Assembly (NCBI GenBank): GCA_963205265.1
Contig: CAUJJI010000252.1
Span: 1 to 45,656, forward strand
Length of the DNA: 45,656 nt
Reading direction: 5' to 3'
From: Pseudomonadota bacterium
GTDB lineage: Bacteria; Pseudomonadota; Alphaproteobacteria; Sphingomonadales; Sphingomonadaceae
A program made the translations under genes and the position numbers. Below are positions 24,901 to 32,458 of this stretch, piece after piece (the stretch's first letter is position 1; each line of letters begins with the position of its first letter). The notes beneath the pieces were generated by a model. That model was not told the DNA's origin. It ran no database searches and worked only from the letters and a program-made list of their open reading frames with translations.

Positions 24901-25393
24901 TGACCAGCACGTGCTCCGACTGGTGCGCGGTCAGCGACGACTTGGCGGCATGGTCGTCGCCGCACAGCAGCAGGGCGCCGCCGTTGCGATGCGTGCCTTC
25001 GAAGTTCGCCGCCTTGATCGCCTCGCCCGCGCGCTCGACGCCGACGCCCTTGGCGTACCACAGCGCGAAGACGCCATCGACGCGCGGCTTGCCGTACCAG
25101 CCGAGCTGCTGCGTGCCGCGCAGCGAGGTCGCCGCCAGTTCCTCGTTCAGCCCGGGCTCGAAGCGGATGTCGTGCTCGGTCAGCAGCTTCTCCGAGGCCC
25201 ACAGCTGCGCGTCGAGCGTGGTGATCGGCGAGCCGCGATAGCCGGTGACGTAGCCCGCCGTGCTCAGCCCCGCGGCCCGGTCGCGGCGCGCCTGCTCGAG
25301 CAGCAGGCGCACGACGCCCTGCAGCGCGGAAAGCATGACCTGCCCGTCCGGCTGGGTATACTTGTCGTCGAGAGTGACGACCGTCTTGGTCAC
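21926..25393 (-). CDS. Indolepyruvate ferredoxin oxidoreductase family protein (fused alpha-beta)
   Basis: This large 2-oxoacid:ferredoxin oxidoreductase has 1155 residues with all domains in one chain. The N-terminal region has YRGSPITTLD and FEPGLNEELAATSL. A thiamine-diphosphate region contains FCSGCPHNTST and GATGCHG. A ferredoxin-like cysteine cluster reads CEGCGDCSVQSNC and then CIKGFCPS. The C-terminal gamma-type domain starts TGIGGTGVLTVG. It decarboxylates aryl- or branched 2-oxoacids to acyl-CoA. I start it at GTG 25393, with GGAG 5 bases upstream, just before VVTLDDKYTQPDG. It is divergent from the 6-oxocamphor-hydrolase-like gene, and a palindromic site lies between them. Confidence 0.93.
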   Translation of the reverse strand: MTKTVVTLDDKYTQPDGQVMLSALQGVVRLLLEQARRDRAAGLSTAGYVTGYRGSPITTLDAQLWASEKLLTEHDIRFEPGLNEELAATSLRGTQQLGWYGKPRVDGVFALWYAKGVGVERAGEAIKAANFEGTHRNGGALLLCGDDHAAKSSLTAHQSEHVLVTAMAPMLYPATTDEILAMGQLGWALSRISGLYVGMKAVTDTLDLTTTVNLPGHAFPIAVPELPAGLSPNLRLNLSALQQEQAVVEQRLPIVPLFTGLNRIDRVSHAAPRPRLTVVSAGKAWLDVCQALADLGLDAAKCREIGLSVVKLGLVWPIDAAFVREACGGSAEVLVVEEKRAFIEEQLARIFYGRADAPALSGKTEPDGRALISEIGVLDPGSVRTALVRRLAALGMLGEETAARDAALRRLEESAGELQRTAVRAAYFCSGCPHNTSTLVPEGSSAMGATGCHGLAHFMPERRTMQTVSMGQEGMPWVGAQTFVETPHMFQNLGDGTYTHSGLLTIRASVAAKSSVTFKILYNDAVAMTGGQPAEGALTAEQIVRELVVEGVSPVVLVSEDPSRFRAGDLPPGTRVLHRDELDAVQRELREVKGTSAIVYEQTCANEKRRRRKKGSYPDPDKRLFINTAVCEGCGDCSVQSNCLSVTPVETEFGRKRAIDQSTCNKDYSCIKGFCPSFVEVEGATPARRSFDDAALARLVAALPEPQVRDVSQAPQALLVTGIGGTGVLTVGAILAMAAHLEGKAAKVLDQTGMAQKGGAVTSHIRIGNDTAAIPSARLGAGSVDVLIACDLIVGSAPEVLVLARPDTHVLANEDVVPTGEFQTNRNLDLTTTRFLAAIAKRVAGDNIATLRAGALASRLLGDSIFTNLMMVGFAAQKGLLPVSLAAIEEAVRLNGVAAKANLSALALGRLAAHSAADLFDLADTPAHEAAFPRTLAEVTESRARLLTAWQDEACAAGYRAFVDEIAARLAARGLGDCEALLVEVARNLAKLIAYKDEYEVARLYSDPAFARALADQFAGSPRLRVHLAPPLLAFRKDAKTGRPKKIAFGPWIFPLFRLLAKAKALRGGPLDPFGYTAERRMERALPGEYRALIRDVAEKVTAQTMHAAVELAAAPELVAGYGPVKDAGVAAYRARVAELLPKLERAPERVVEPA

Positions 25394-25448
25394 GGCTTCT
25401 CCGGTCCTGTCTGTTGTCGCTCGCGCTTTCCAGATGGTACCGGGGGAT

Positions 25449-25469
25449 GCAAGCGGCAAGCGCGCTTGC
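25449..25469. promoter_or_regulatory. Candidate operator: three GCAAGCG half-sites
   Basis: GCAAGCG occurs at 25449-25455 and 25456-25462, followed directly by its complement CGCTTGC at 25463-25469. The last two form a perfect 14-bp palindrome. It stands in the 143-base gap between two divergent genes, where a shared regulator would bind. No dedicated regulator gene is adjacent. Confidence 0.4.
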
Positions 25470-25536
25470 GCCGCGGCGGTCAAATGGGCTTGCTGTGCAA
25501 TAGCCGCGCCGCCTGCGCAGGATGGGAGAGAGAAAC

Positions 25537-26301
25537 ATGCAGTTCGGCGAATATCGGGACAAGTACCAGGGCATCCGCTTCAGCCGCGACGCCGCCGGGG
25601 TCCTGGAGATGCAGCTCCATACCCGCAGCGGGCCGGCGCTGTGGGGCACCTCGCTCAAGAGCCTGCATGCCGAACTCGGCCATGCCTTTCGCGATGTCGC
25701 GCAGGACTACGAGAACAAAGTGGTCGTCCTGACCGGCACCGGCGACAGCTTCTGCGCGGCGATGGACCCCGAGGAGAGGTTCCCCGAGCCCAGCCTGGCG
25801 GCGATGTGGCCGCGCATCCACGACGAGGGACTGGCGCTGCTGCAGAACCTGCTGGCGATCCCGGTGCCGATGATCGCCGCGGTCAACGGGCCAGCGCTGA
25901 TCCATGCCGAGCTGGCAGTGCTGTGCGACATCGTGCTCGCGGCGAGCCATGCCGAATTCGCCGACCTTGCCCACGTTCCGGGCGGTGCGGTTCCCGGCGA
26001 CGGCGTCCACACCGTCTGGCCGATGCTGCTGGGACCCAACCGCGGGCGCTATTTCCTGCTCACCGGCGAGCGCATCGGTGCCGATGAAGCGAAGCGGCTG
26101 GGCGTCGTCGGCGAAGTGCTCCCGGCCGAAGAGCTCCTGCCGCGCGCCCGCGCGCTGGCGGGGCAGCTGGCGCAGAAGCCGGCGCTGATGCTGCGCCATA
26201 CCCGCTCGGTGCTGGTCCGCGAGCTGCGGCGCCGGATGTACGACGAGCTGGCGAACGGCCTGGCCCACGAGGGGCTGGCGATGCTCTGCCCTTCAAGCTG
26301 A
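25537..26301 (+). CDS. Crotonase-family hydrolase resembling 6-oxocamphor hydrolase (retro-Claisen)
   Basis: This crotonase-fold enzyme of 254 residues shares ENKVVVLTGTGDSFC, NRGRYFLLTG and AHEGLAML with Rhodococcus 6-oxocamphor hydrolase, which cleaves a cyclic beta-diketone by a retro-Claisen reaction. Its key residues have counterparts at a constant offset (mostly +1): Trp36 (Trp40 there), His123, His146, Asp155 and Glu245. The second Glu of enoyl-CoA hydratases is absent (FADLAH in place of FGQPE). It therefore probably hydrolyses a C-C bond in a ring diketone, not hydrating an enoyl-CoA. The ATG at 25537 has GGGAGAG upstream. The comparison is from memory and needs an alignment. Confidence 0.82.
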   Translation: MQFGEYRDKYQGIRFSRDAAGVLEMQLHTRSGPALWGTSLKSLHAELGHAFRDVAQDYENKVVVLTGTGDSFCAAMDPEERFPEPSLAAMWPRIHDEGLALLQNLLAIPVPMIAAVNGPALIHAELAVLCDIVLAASHAEFADLAHVPGGAVPGDGVHTVWPMLLGPNRGRYFLLTGERIGADEAKRLGVVGEVLPAEELLPRARALAGQLAQKPALMLRHTRSVLVRELRRRMYDELANGLAHEGLAMLCPSS

Positions 26302-26317
26302 CCATTCGCGCCCTGCC

Positions 26318-26426
26318 GCTCCCCCGCGAAGGCGGGGATCTCGGTCGGCCGGGCCGGACGTCGAGACGGCGCGCCTTTCGACCCTTCCCCTGCCGCCGAC
26401 CGCGGCCCCCGCCTTCGCGGGGGAGC
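26318..26426. repeat. Palindromic intergenic repeat (CCCCGCGAAGGCGGGG type)
   Basis: 32-base arms at 26318-26349 and 26395-26426 are inverted copies with a few mismatches. Each holds a CCCCGC-GAAG-GCGGGG hairpin. It begins 16 bases after the hydrolase stop, and the folded RNA may protect or end that transcript. Confidence 0.85.
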
Positions 26427-26437
26427 AGGTCCTGCAG

Positions 26438-26488
26438 TGCCTGCTGCATTGCACAGTTCTCTGTTGCACCGCAGCAAAACAGCAGGCA
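26438..26488. promoter_or_regulatory. Inverted repeat upstream of sthA
   Basis: TGCCTGCTG (26438-26446) and CAGCAGGCA (26480-26488) are perfect inverted 9-mers. Between them are two TTGCAC direct repeats and ACAG-TTCT-CTGT. The segment is more AT-balanced than its surroundings and ends about 60 bases before the sthA start. It could be an operator or a leader hairpin. Confidence 0.35.
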
Positions 26489-26546
26489 TGGTAAATTTCT
26501 CATCACCTCGCGCCGTTCTTAGCACCAGCACCGGGGGAGATTCCAA

Positions 26547-28010
26547 GTGGCCTCATACGATTTCGTAGTTCTGGGCAGTGGCCCGGCAGGGCGCAGGGCG
26601 GCGATCCAGGCGGCAAAGCTCGGCAAGTCGGTACTGGTTGTCGACGATCGTTCCCGCGTCGGCGGCGTCTCGGTCCATACCGGAACCATCCCCTCGAAAA
26701 CCCTGCGCGAGACCGCGCTCAATCTGTCCGGCTGGCGCGAGCGCGGCTTCTACGGCCAGTCCTATCGGGTGAAGCAGGACGTCTGCGGCGGCGACCTCGC
26801 GGCGCGGCTCGGCAAGACGCTCGAGCACGAGATCGCCGTCCTCGAGCACCAGTTCGCCCGCAACGGCGTCAAGACCATGATCGGTGGGGGCCGCTTCGTC
26901 GACCCGCATCGCATCGCCGTGGAGACGACTGTCGGCGAGCGTCGCGTCGAGGAAGTGATCGAGGCCGAGAAGATCCTGATCTCCGTCGGCACCGCGCCCT
27001 TCCGGCCGGATTCGATCCCGTTCAACGGCCGCAACGTGCTCGACAGCGACGACTTCATCCGCACTCCCTGCGTGCCCCGCAGCCTGACCGTGGTCGGCGC
27101 CGGCGTCATCGGGCTGGAGTACGCGACGATCTTCTCCGCGCTCGACGTGCCGGTGACGCTGATCGAGCCGCGCGCGACCATGCTCGACTTCATGGACCGC
27201 GAGATCGTCGATCACCTCATCCACCTGATGCGCGAGCGCGGCATGGCGATCCGCCTCCAGGGCGAAGTCGCCGACATCCAGTTCGGACCCAACGGCGATC
27301 CGGTCTGCCACCTTGCCGACGGGCGCCGCGTGTCGTCCGAGATCGTGCTGTTCACCGCCGGCCGGGTCGGCGCGACGGCAGAGCTCAACCTGCAATCGTG
27401 CGGCCTGCCGGTGGACTCGCGCGGGCGGCTGACGGTCGACCCCGTGACTTTCCAGACCCAGGTCCCGCACATCTATGCCGCCGGCGACGTGATCGGCTTT
27501 CCCAGCCTCGCCTCGACCTCGATGGAGCAGGGCCGCACGGCCGCCTGCCACGCCTTCGGAGCGCCGCCGCCGGCGACCGACCAGGCCTTTCCGCTCGGCA
27601 TCTATGCGGTTCCGGAACTCTCCGCGGTCGGCCTGACCGAGGAAGAGGCGCGCAAGCAGGGCATCGCCTACGAATGCGGCATCGCCCGCATGAAGGAAAC
27701 CTCGCGCGGCCACATCATGGGCATCTCGTCGGGCATCCTGAAGTTAATCGTCGACATCGCCACGCGCCGCGTGCTCGGCGTCCACATCATCGGCGAAGGC
27801 GCGACGGAGCTGATCCACATCGGCCAGGCGGTGATCAATCTCGGCGGGACGGTCGACTACTTCGTCGACAACAGCTTCAACTATCCGACGCTGGCCGAAG
27901 CCTACAAGGTCGCGGCGCTCGATGCCTGGAACCGGCTGCGGCGGCAGGAATCGAACGTCGTCGTGCTGGAGCATCCGGCAGCGGAAGCGCGCAGCGCCAG
28001 CGCGGCCTGA
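26547..28010 (+). CDS. sthA: Soluble pyridine nucleotide transhydrogenase
   Basis: This FAD flavoprotein of 487 residues exchanges reducing equivalents between NADPH and NAD. An N-terminal FAD motif (VLGSGPAGRRAAIQAAKLG), a second nucleotide motif (VVGAGVIGLEYATIFSAL), AAGDVIGFPSLASTSMEQG and a dimerisation domain are visible. The active-site region reads HTGTIPSKTLRE and lacks the CxxxxC redox pair of lipoamide dehydrogenase, as in SthA. GTG 26547 is the start, with GGGGGAG 7 bases upstream. It would balance NADPH for the reductases and oxygenases around it, but is also a general housekeeping gene. Confidence 0.92.
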   Translation: MASYDFVVLGSGPAGRRAAIQAAKLGKSVLVVDDRSRVGGVSVHTGTIPSKTLRETALNLSGWRERGFYGQSYRVKQDVCGGDLAARLGKTLEHEIAVLEHQFARNGVKTMIGGGRFVDPHRIAVETTVGERRVEEVIEAEKILISVGTAPFRPDSIPFNGRNVLDSDDFIRTPCVPRSLTVVGAGVIGLEYATIFSALDVPVTLIEPRATMLDFMDREIVDHLIHLMRERGMAIRLQGEVADIQFGPNGDPVCHLADGRRVSSEIVLFTAGRVGATAELNLQSCGLPVDSRGRLTVDPVTFQTQVPHIYAAGDVIGFPSLASTSMEQGRTAACHAFGAPPPATDQAFPLGIYAVPELSAVGLTEEEARKQGIAYECGIARMKETSRGHIMGISSGILKLIVDIATRRVLGVHIIGEGATELIHIGQAVINLGGTVDYFVDNSFNYPTLAEAYKVAALDAWNRLRRQESNVVVLEHPAAEARSASAA

Positions 28011-28024
28011 TCATCGACTCTTAC

Positions 28025-28115
28025 CGTCGTCCCTGGCTTGACCCGGGACCGCCATCCTCCCGGCGGAACGTTCGATCGACGAGGCCAGCGGTCCCGGGTC
28101 GAGCCCGGGACGACG
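28025..28115. repeat. Palindromic intergenic repeat (GGCTTGACCCGGGA type)
   Basis: 28-base arms at 28025-28052 and 28088-28115 are inverted copies with two mismatches. Each contains TCCC-GGCTCGACC-CGGGA-like hairpin sequence. It lies between the convergent stops of sthA and the DUF2889 gene. Confidence 0.85.
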
Positions 28116-28140
28116 AATGGGGCGGGGACGACGAATCGGC

Positions 28141-29163
28141 CTAGGCCACTTCCGCCAGATAGCCCGCCAGCTTGGGCACTTCGGCCAGCGCGCGCAGCGC
28201 GTCGTTGAGGTGGGTGCAGCCCTGCGGCCCGCGCAGCAGCGCCAGCACGTCGTCGCGGATGTCGGCGATGCCCTTGCCGATCAGGCGCTGGGTGTTGTGG
28301 ACGGCTCCCGGGCATTCCGAGAACGGCAGGATGCGCGGCTGCGGCGCCAGCGAGAGGATTTCCAGCGTATCGGCGTCCGCCGTCATCGCCAGGTCGTATT
28401 CGTGGATCGCCACGCGGCTGCCGTCCCTGCGCTTGGCGCTGTCCTGGAAGGCCGCGTCGATGCGGATCACGCTGCTGCCGGGATCTTGCGACACGTCGAT
28501 GCGGCGCGCGCGGCGGAAGCCGGGGCCGTCGCTTTCGGGCAATTCGTGCCAGCCCAGCGGATCGGCGGGATTGCGCAGGTCGCCGGCGTCGGCTTCGGCG
28601 ACGTTGCGCGGGCCGTCGGGGCTGACGCCGCTGTTGCCTTCCTGCAGGCCCCAGCAGATGTTGACCCGGTCGGAGATCATCCGCTCGAACTCCTCGGGCT
28701 TCATCGTCGCGCGCAGCCGCTCGGCCCAGTCGTCGTGCCACTGCGACCAGGCGAAGGCAGAGACCAGCGCGGTGCCCGAGATGTCGTCGAGCGGCAGGTA
28801 GATCGGTGCCCCGCTGCTGATCAGCTCGGGCATCACTTCCTTGATGAACAGGCGCAAGTGATTGCCGCCGCGCACGCCGACGAGCTGGTCGATCTTGGGG
28901 GGAGCCGGAGTGGCCGTGATCGCGGTGATCGTCTTGTCCTGGGCAAGCCGCGCGCGGTACTCGGCCTCCTCGATCACCGTGCCGGGCTTGCCGGCTTCGG
29001 GCGTGCGGTAGTCGCGCACCCGGCCGATGAACAGCCGGTCGCCGGTATCGCCGTCGGGCCAGGAGACGTCGATGCTGCAGGTGCGCCTGATCGAACGGGC
29101 CGGACGCTGCGGCGCGGGATTGGCCGTCTTGCGGGGCGGAGGGGGAAGCGTTGTCGTTGCCAT
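28141..29163 (-). CDS. DUF2889-domain protein
   Basis: This 340-residue protein shows DUF2889 features. An N-terminal RRTCSIDVSWPDGDTGDRLF segment leads to a beta-rich domain with LDDISGTALVSAFAWSQW, and the C-terminal block GPQGCTHLNDALRALAEVP carries the conserved Cys-Thr-His. The first 25 residues are Pro/Ala-rich. The function is unknown. Genes of this family often sit in aromatic- or steroid-type catabolic regions of sphingomonads, as here, though I cannot name a reaction. The upstream ribosome site is weak. It is followed by sthA on the other strand and preceded by the reductase at 29195. Confidence 0.82.
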   Translation of the reverse strand: MATTTLPPPPRKTANPAPQRPARSIRRTCSIDVSWPDGDTGDRLFIGRVRDYRTPEAGKPGTVIEEAEYRARLAQDKTITAITATPAPPKIDQLVGVRGGNHLRLFIKEVMPELISSGAPIYLPLDDISGTALVSAFAWSQWHDDWAERLRATMKPEEFERMISDRVNICWGLQEGNSGVSPDGPRNVAEADAGDLRNPADPLGWHELPESDGPGFRRARRIDVSQDPGSSVIRIDAAFQDSAKRRDGSRVAIHEYDLAMTADADTLEILSLAPQPRILPFSECPGAVHNTQRLIGKGIADIRDDVLALLRGPQGCTHLNDALRALAEVPKLAGYLAEVA

Positions 29164-29194
29164 GATCGCTTATGTTCCCCCTTTTCCATAGTTT

Positions 29195-30229
29195 TCAAGT
29201 CGGCTCTGACACCTTTACGAGCAGCTTGCCAACAAAAGAATTGCCGGAAAAGACGCCGGCGAAAGCCGCCGGCGCGGCCTCGAGCCCCTCGACCACGGCT
29301 TCAGGCGCGGCGAGCTTGCCGTCGCGATACCAGGCGGCTAGGCTCGTCCTCGCTTCCGGCCCGGCCATCATCCCGGCGAAGCCGCGGATCTCGAGGCTCT
29401 TGGCATTGAGCATGCGGAAGAAGCCCGGCAGCCGGTCGGGTCCGGGGCCTTCCATGCCGACGCCGTGGTAGGCGATGAAGCCGCAGATCGCCATGCGCCC
29501 GCCGCGCTTCATCTGTGCCATGACGGTCAAGGTCACCTCGCCGCCGACATTGTCGAAGTACAGGTCGATCCCCTCGGGGCAGGCCCGGGCGAGCTGCTGC
29601 GCGAAGTCGGGCGCCTTGTAGTCGGCCGCCCCGTCGAAGCCCTGTTCGAGCAGCGCTGCGCATTTCTCCGGCCCGCCGGCGATGCCGACGACGCGCGCGC
29701 CCTTGAGCTTGCCGATCTGGCCGGCCACCCCGCCGACCGCGCCGGCGGCGGCAGATAGCACCACGGTTTCGCCCGCCTGGACGCGGCCGGTGTCGATCAT
29801 GCCGACATAGGCGGTCTCGCCCGGCATGCCGAGCGCGCCGAGCGCGGTCTGCACCGGTGCCAGCGCGGGATCGACCTTGCGCGGCGGCCCTCGGTAGTCG
29901 GACCTGTCGGGCGCGACGACGGCATATTCGCGCCAGCCGGTGCGGCCTTCGACCACGTCGCCGGGGGCGTAGTCCGGGTGATTGGACTTCACCACCAGGC
30001 TGACCGCCGGCCCGTACATCACTTCGCCCAGCGCGACATGGGTGATGCCGGTCAGCGGCTTCTCGTCGATGGCGAAGCGGATCAGCGGGTCGAGCGCCAG
30101 CCACAGCGTCTTCAGCAGCACTTCGCCCTCGCCGGGTTCGGGGACCGGCGCGTCCTCGATGCGGAAGTCCTCGGGCCGGGGATTGCCCTGGGGATAGGCG
30201 GCGAGGGCGACCTGCTTCATGGTTGCCAT
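29195..30229 (-). CDS. NADP-dependent medium-chain reductase (PTGR/CurA type)
   Basis: This zinc-free medium-chain dehydrogenase has 344 residues. An N-terminal GroES-like part is followed by the nucleotide fold VLSAAAGAVGGVAGQIGKLKG and the family block YFDNVGGEV. These match leukotriene B4/prostaglandin reductase-like enzymes that reduce the double bond of alpha,beta-unsaturated ketones. ATG 30229 has GAGG 5 bases upstream; ATG 30220 is too far from it. It lies 62 bases after the P450 gene on the same strand and may reduce an enone made in that pathway. Confidence 0.92.
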   Translation of the reverse strand: MATMKQVALAAYPQGNPRPEDFRIEDAPVPEPGEGEVLLKTLWLALDPLIRFAIDEKPLTGITHVALGEVMYGPAVSLVVKSNHPDYAPGDVVEGRTGWREYAVVAPDRSDYRGPPRKVDPALAPVQTALGALGMPGETAYVGMIDTGRVQAGETVVLSAAAGAVGGVAGQIGKLKGARVVGIAGGPEKCAALLEQGFDGAADYKAPDFAQQLARACPEGIDLYFDNVGGEVTLTVMAQMKRGGRMAICGFIAYHGVGMEGPGPDRLPGFFRMLNAKSLEIRGFAGMMAGPEARTSLAAWYRDGKLAAPEAVVEGLEAAPAAFAGVFSGNSFVGKLLVKVSEPT

Positions 30230-30291
30230 AATTGCCTCACGATCACGCCAAGCCGCTCCCCGGGGAGCGGGTCTCCGCGTCGAGCGTCCCC

Positions 30292-31611
30292 CTATCCCTT
30301 CAGCCGCACCGTCACTGCCGACATGCCGCGGTGGTCGAGGCCGCGGTAGGCCGGCTTGGGCTTGCCGGGATCGAGCCGCATCTTCGGGAAGCGGTCCATC
30401 AGCCCGCTGATCGCGACGATCATCTCCTGCCGGGCGACGTCCATGCCGAGGCAGCGGTGCGGGCCGAAGCCGAAGCCCATCTGGTGGCTCTTGTCGCGGA
30501 AGATGTCGTATTCCTCGGGGTTCTTGAACACGGCGGGATCGTGGTTCGCCGCGCCCAGGCACATGTGGACGCGCACGCCTTCGGGAACGACCACGCCCTC
30601 GACCTCGGTGGTCTCGGTGCAGAGCCGCGGGAAGACCGGGTCGGTGGCGCGCCAGCGCAGGCTTTCCTCGACCGCCTGGTCGAGCAGCTTGCGCTCCTTC
30701 AGGCAGGCTTCCCAGAAGTGGTAGTGGTTCATCAGCGCGTCGATGGTGATCGCCAGCTGCCGCCAGGTCGTGCCGCCGCCGGCGAAGATCGCCAGCTTGG
30801 CATAGCCGAAGATCTCGTCCTCGGTCAGCGGGCGCTTGTCGCCGGTGTCCTCGTCGACGATCTCGGCCTCGATCAGGCCGGAGATCAGGTTGTCGCCGGG
30901 ATTGGCGGTGTTCGCGGCGATGAGGTCGCGCAGCGTCTGGTCGACGATCGCGCGCGATTCGGCCGCTTCCTCGGGCTTCAGCCGCGCTGCGCCGAACGTC
31001 GCGCGGTCGAGCTGGTAGCGGAACTCGATCACGTCCTCGCCCTCGAGCCCGATCGCGCGAGTCACGGTCGCCATCGGCAGCCGGGCGCAAAGCTCGAAGT
31101 TGAGGTCGACCGCGTCCTCGTCGAGCAGCCGGTCGAGCAGCGCGTCGACGGTCTCCTCGATCCAGCGCTTGTTCCACCAGTTCAGCACCTTGGGCCGCTT
31201 GAACAGCGGCTGCGCGGCCGAGCGCAGGCGCTTGTGCGGCTTGCCGACCATCGACAGGATCGTCGTGCCGACGGTCGAGACGCCGGGGCTTTCCTTGTAG
31301 CCTTCGGACGAGAAGATCAGGTTCTCGCGGAAGCCGATCTCGCAGGCCCGGTAGGAGAAGAAGGTGTAGCTGTCGCGCTTGATCGGCGAGAACGGGCTTT
31401 CCGGCACGCCGAGCAGCTCGCGCAGCGAACCCTTGTGGACCGGCCCGGCGTCGCGCAGCCGGTTCATGTCCTCGGTATAGTCCTTCTCCATGTCGGCGCC
31501 GGAATTCGCCGTCTGGGTGTTGACGTCGAACATCTCCTTGTAGCGCGGATTGTCCGACATCAGCGAGGCGAGGGCGTTCGAGCCCTTGCCGGTCATGGGA
31601 CAGGTAGCCAT
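30292..31611 (-). CDS. Cytochrome P450
   Basis: This soluble bacterial P450 has 439 residues. The haem loop is FGFGPHRCLG with Cys387, and the ExxR is Glu316/Arg319 (ESLRW). The I-helix reads AGGGTT (277-282): the Thr is present, but Gly stands where most P450s have the acidic residue of the acid-alcohol pair. It hydroxylates an organic substrate using an unlinked ferredoxin and reductase, not seen here. It starts 4 bases from the SDR stop, so P450, SDR and aldehyde dehydrogenase form an operon. This fits stepwise oxidation of a methyl or ring carbon to alcohol, then aldehyde or ketone, then acid. Confidence 0.95.
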   Translation of the reverse strand: MATCPMTGKGSNALASLMSDNPRYKEMFDVNTQTANSGADMEKDYTEDMNRLRDAGPVHKGSLRELLGVPESPFSPIKRDSYTFFSYRACEIGFRENLIFSSEGYKESPGVSTVGTTILSMVGKPHKRLRSAAQPLFKRPKVLNWWNKRWIEETVDALLDRLLDEDAVDLNFELCARLPMATVTRAIGLEGEDVIEFRYQLDRATFGAARLKPEEAAESRAIVDQTLRDLIAANTANPGDNLISGLIEAEIVDEDTGDKRPLTEDEIFGYAKLAIFAGGGTTWRQLAITIDALMNHYHFWEACLKERKLLDQAVEESLRWRATDPVFPRLCTETTEVEGVVVPEGVRVHMCLGAANHDPAVFKNPEEYDIFRDKSHQMGFGFGPHRCLGMDVARQEMIVAISGLMDRFPKMRLDPGKPKPAYRGLDHRGMSAVTVRLKG

Positions 31612-31614
31612 CGT

Positions 31615-32433
31615 TCAGCCTCCTCCAACTTTGCGCCCTGCCGTCAGGCCGCCATCTACCGGCAGCATGACGCCGGTGATGTTCGATGCGAGATCGGAAG
31701 CGAGGAACATCGCCGCCGCTGCGGTATCGGCCGGATCGATCGCCCGGCCGAGCGGATGGGCCTTGCCCATGCCTTCGAGAATCCTGTCCTTGTGCGGACT
31801 GTCTGGGTCCATACCCGAATAGTGCGTGAGCATGCCCGCCGGGCAGACCGAGTTGACGCGGATGTTCTTGTCCGCGACCTCGATCGCCAGCGAGCGGGTG
31901 AGTGCGATCACTGCGCCCTTGGTCGAGCCGTAGAGCACGCCGCCGTAGCCGATCATGCCGGCGACCGAGGCGGTGTTGACGATCACGCCGCCGCCGCCCT
32001 GCCCGTTCTCCGCCTGCGCGTCGAACTGGCGGATCGCCGCCTGGCAGCCGAAGATCACGCCGTTGATGTTGACTTCCTCGACCCGGCGCATGTCCTCGTG
32101 CGGCAGCTCGACCAGCGAGCGCAGGCCCTTGCCGGGGACCGGATTCACCGTGATCCCGGCATTGTTGTAGATCACGTCGAGCCGGCCGAAAGTCGCGACT
32201 GCCAGCGCCACCGCCGCGTCGACCGAGGCGGGATCGGCGACGTCGCAGCGCGTTGCCTTGATCTGGCCCTGCGGCGCGCCGGCGAGCCTGGCCGATTCCT
32301 CGGCGGTGTCGGCATTGATGTCGGCGGCGATGATCCTGGCGCCGTGTTCGGCCCAGAGCTTCACCGCCGCACGGCCGACGCCCGATCCGGCGCCGGTGAT
32401 GACCGCGACCTTGCCTTCAAGCAGTCCCTGCAT
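31615..32433 (-). CDS. Short-chain dehydrogenase/reductase
   Basis: This 272-residue SDR has TGAGSGVG near the N-terminus, NNAGI, and the YGSTK Tyr-x3-Lys pair with an upstream Ser (VNTASVAG). The segment AADIN after strand 2 (Asp) favours NAD. ATG 32433 (MQGLLEGKVAVITGAG) is preferred over the ATG at 32451 because a GGGAGAGAG run precedes it and the domain starts directly. It lies between the aldehyde dehydrogenase and P450 genes, 25 and 3 bases away, and probably oxidises the P450 product alcohol. Confidence 0.92.
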   Translation of the reverse strand: MQGLLEGKVAVITGAGSGVGRAAVKLWAEHGARIIAADINADTAEESARLAGAPQGQIKATRCDVADPASVDAAVALAVATFGRLDVIYNNAGITVNPVPGKGLRSLVELPHEDMRRVEEVNINGVIFGCQAAIRQFDAQAENGQGGGGVIVNTASVAGMIGYGGVLYGSTKGAVIALTRSLAIEVADKNIRVNSVCPAGMLTHYSGMDPDSPHKDRILEGMGKAHPLGRAIDPADTAAAAMFLASDLASNITGVMLPVDGGLTAGRKVGGG

Positions 32434-32458
32434 CGCTGTTCTCTCTCCCATGAGCGGT

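Noticed and set aside
21755..25732. 1325-codon plus-strand frame opposite the indolepyruvate oxidoreductase
   Set aside because: Antisense reading of a strongly supported gene; low-complexity Arg/Asp/Ala content.
25480..26268. 262-codon minus-strand frame opposite the 6-oxocamphor-hydrolase-like gene
   Set aside because: No motif, and the plus strand has a conserved crotonase fold with catalytic residues.
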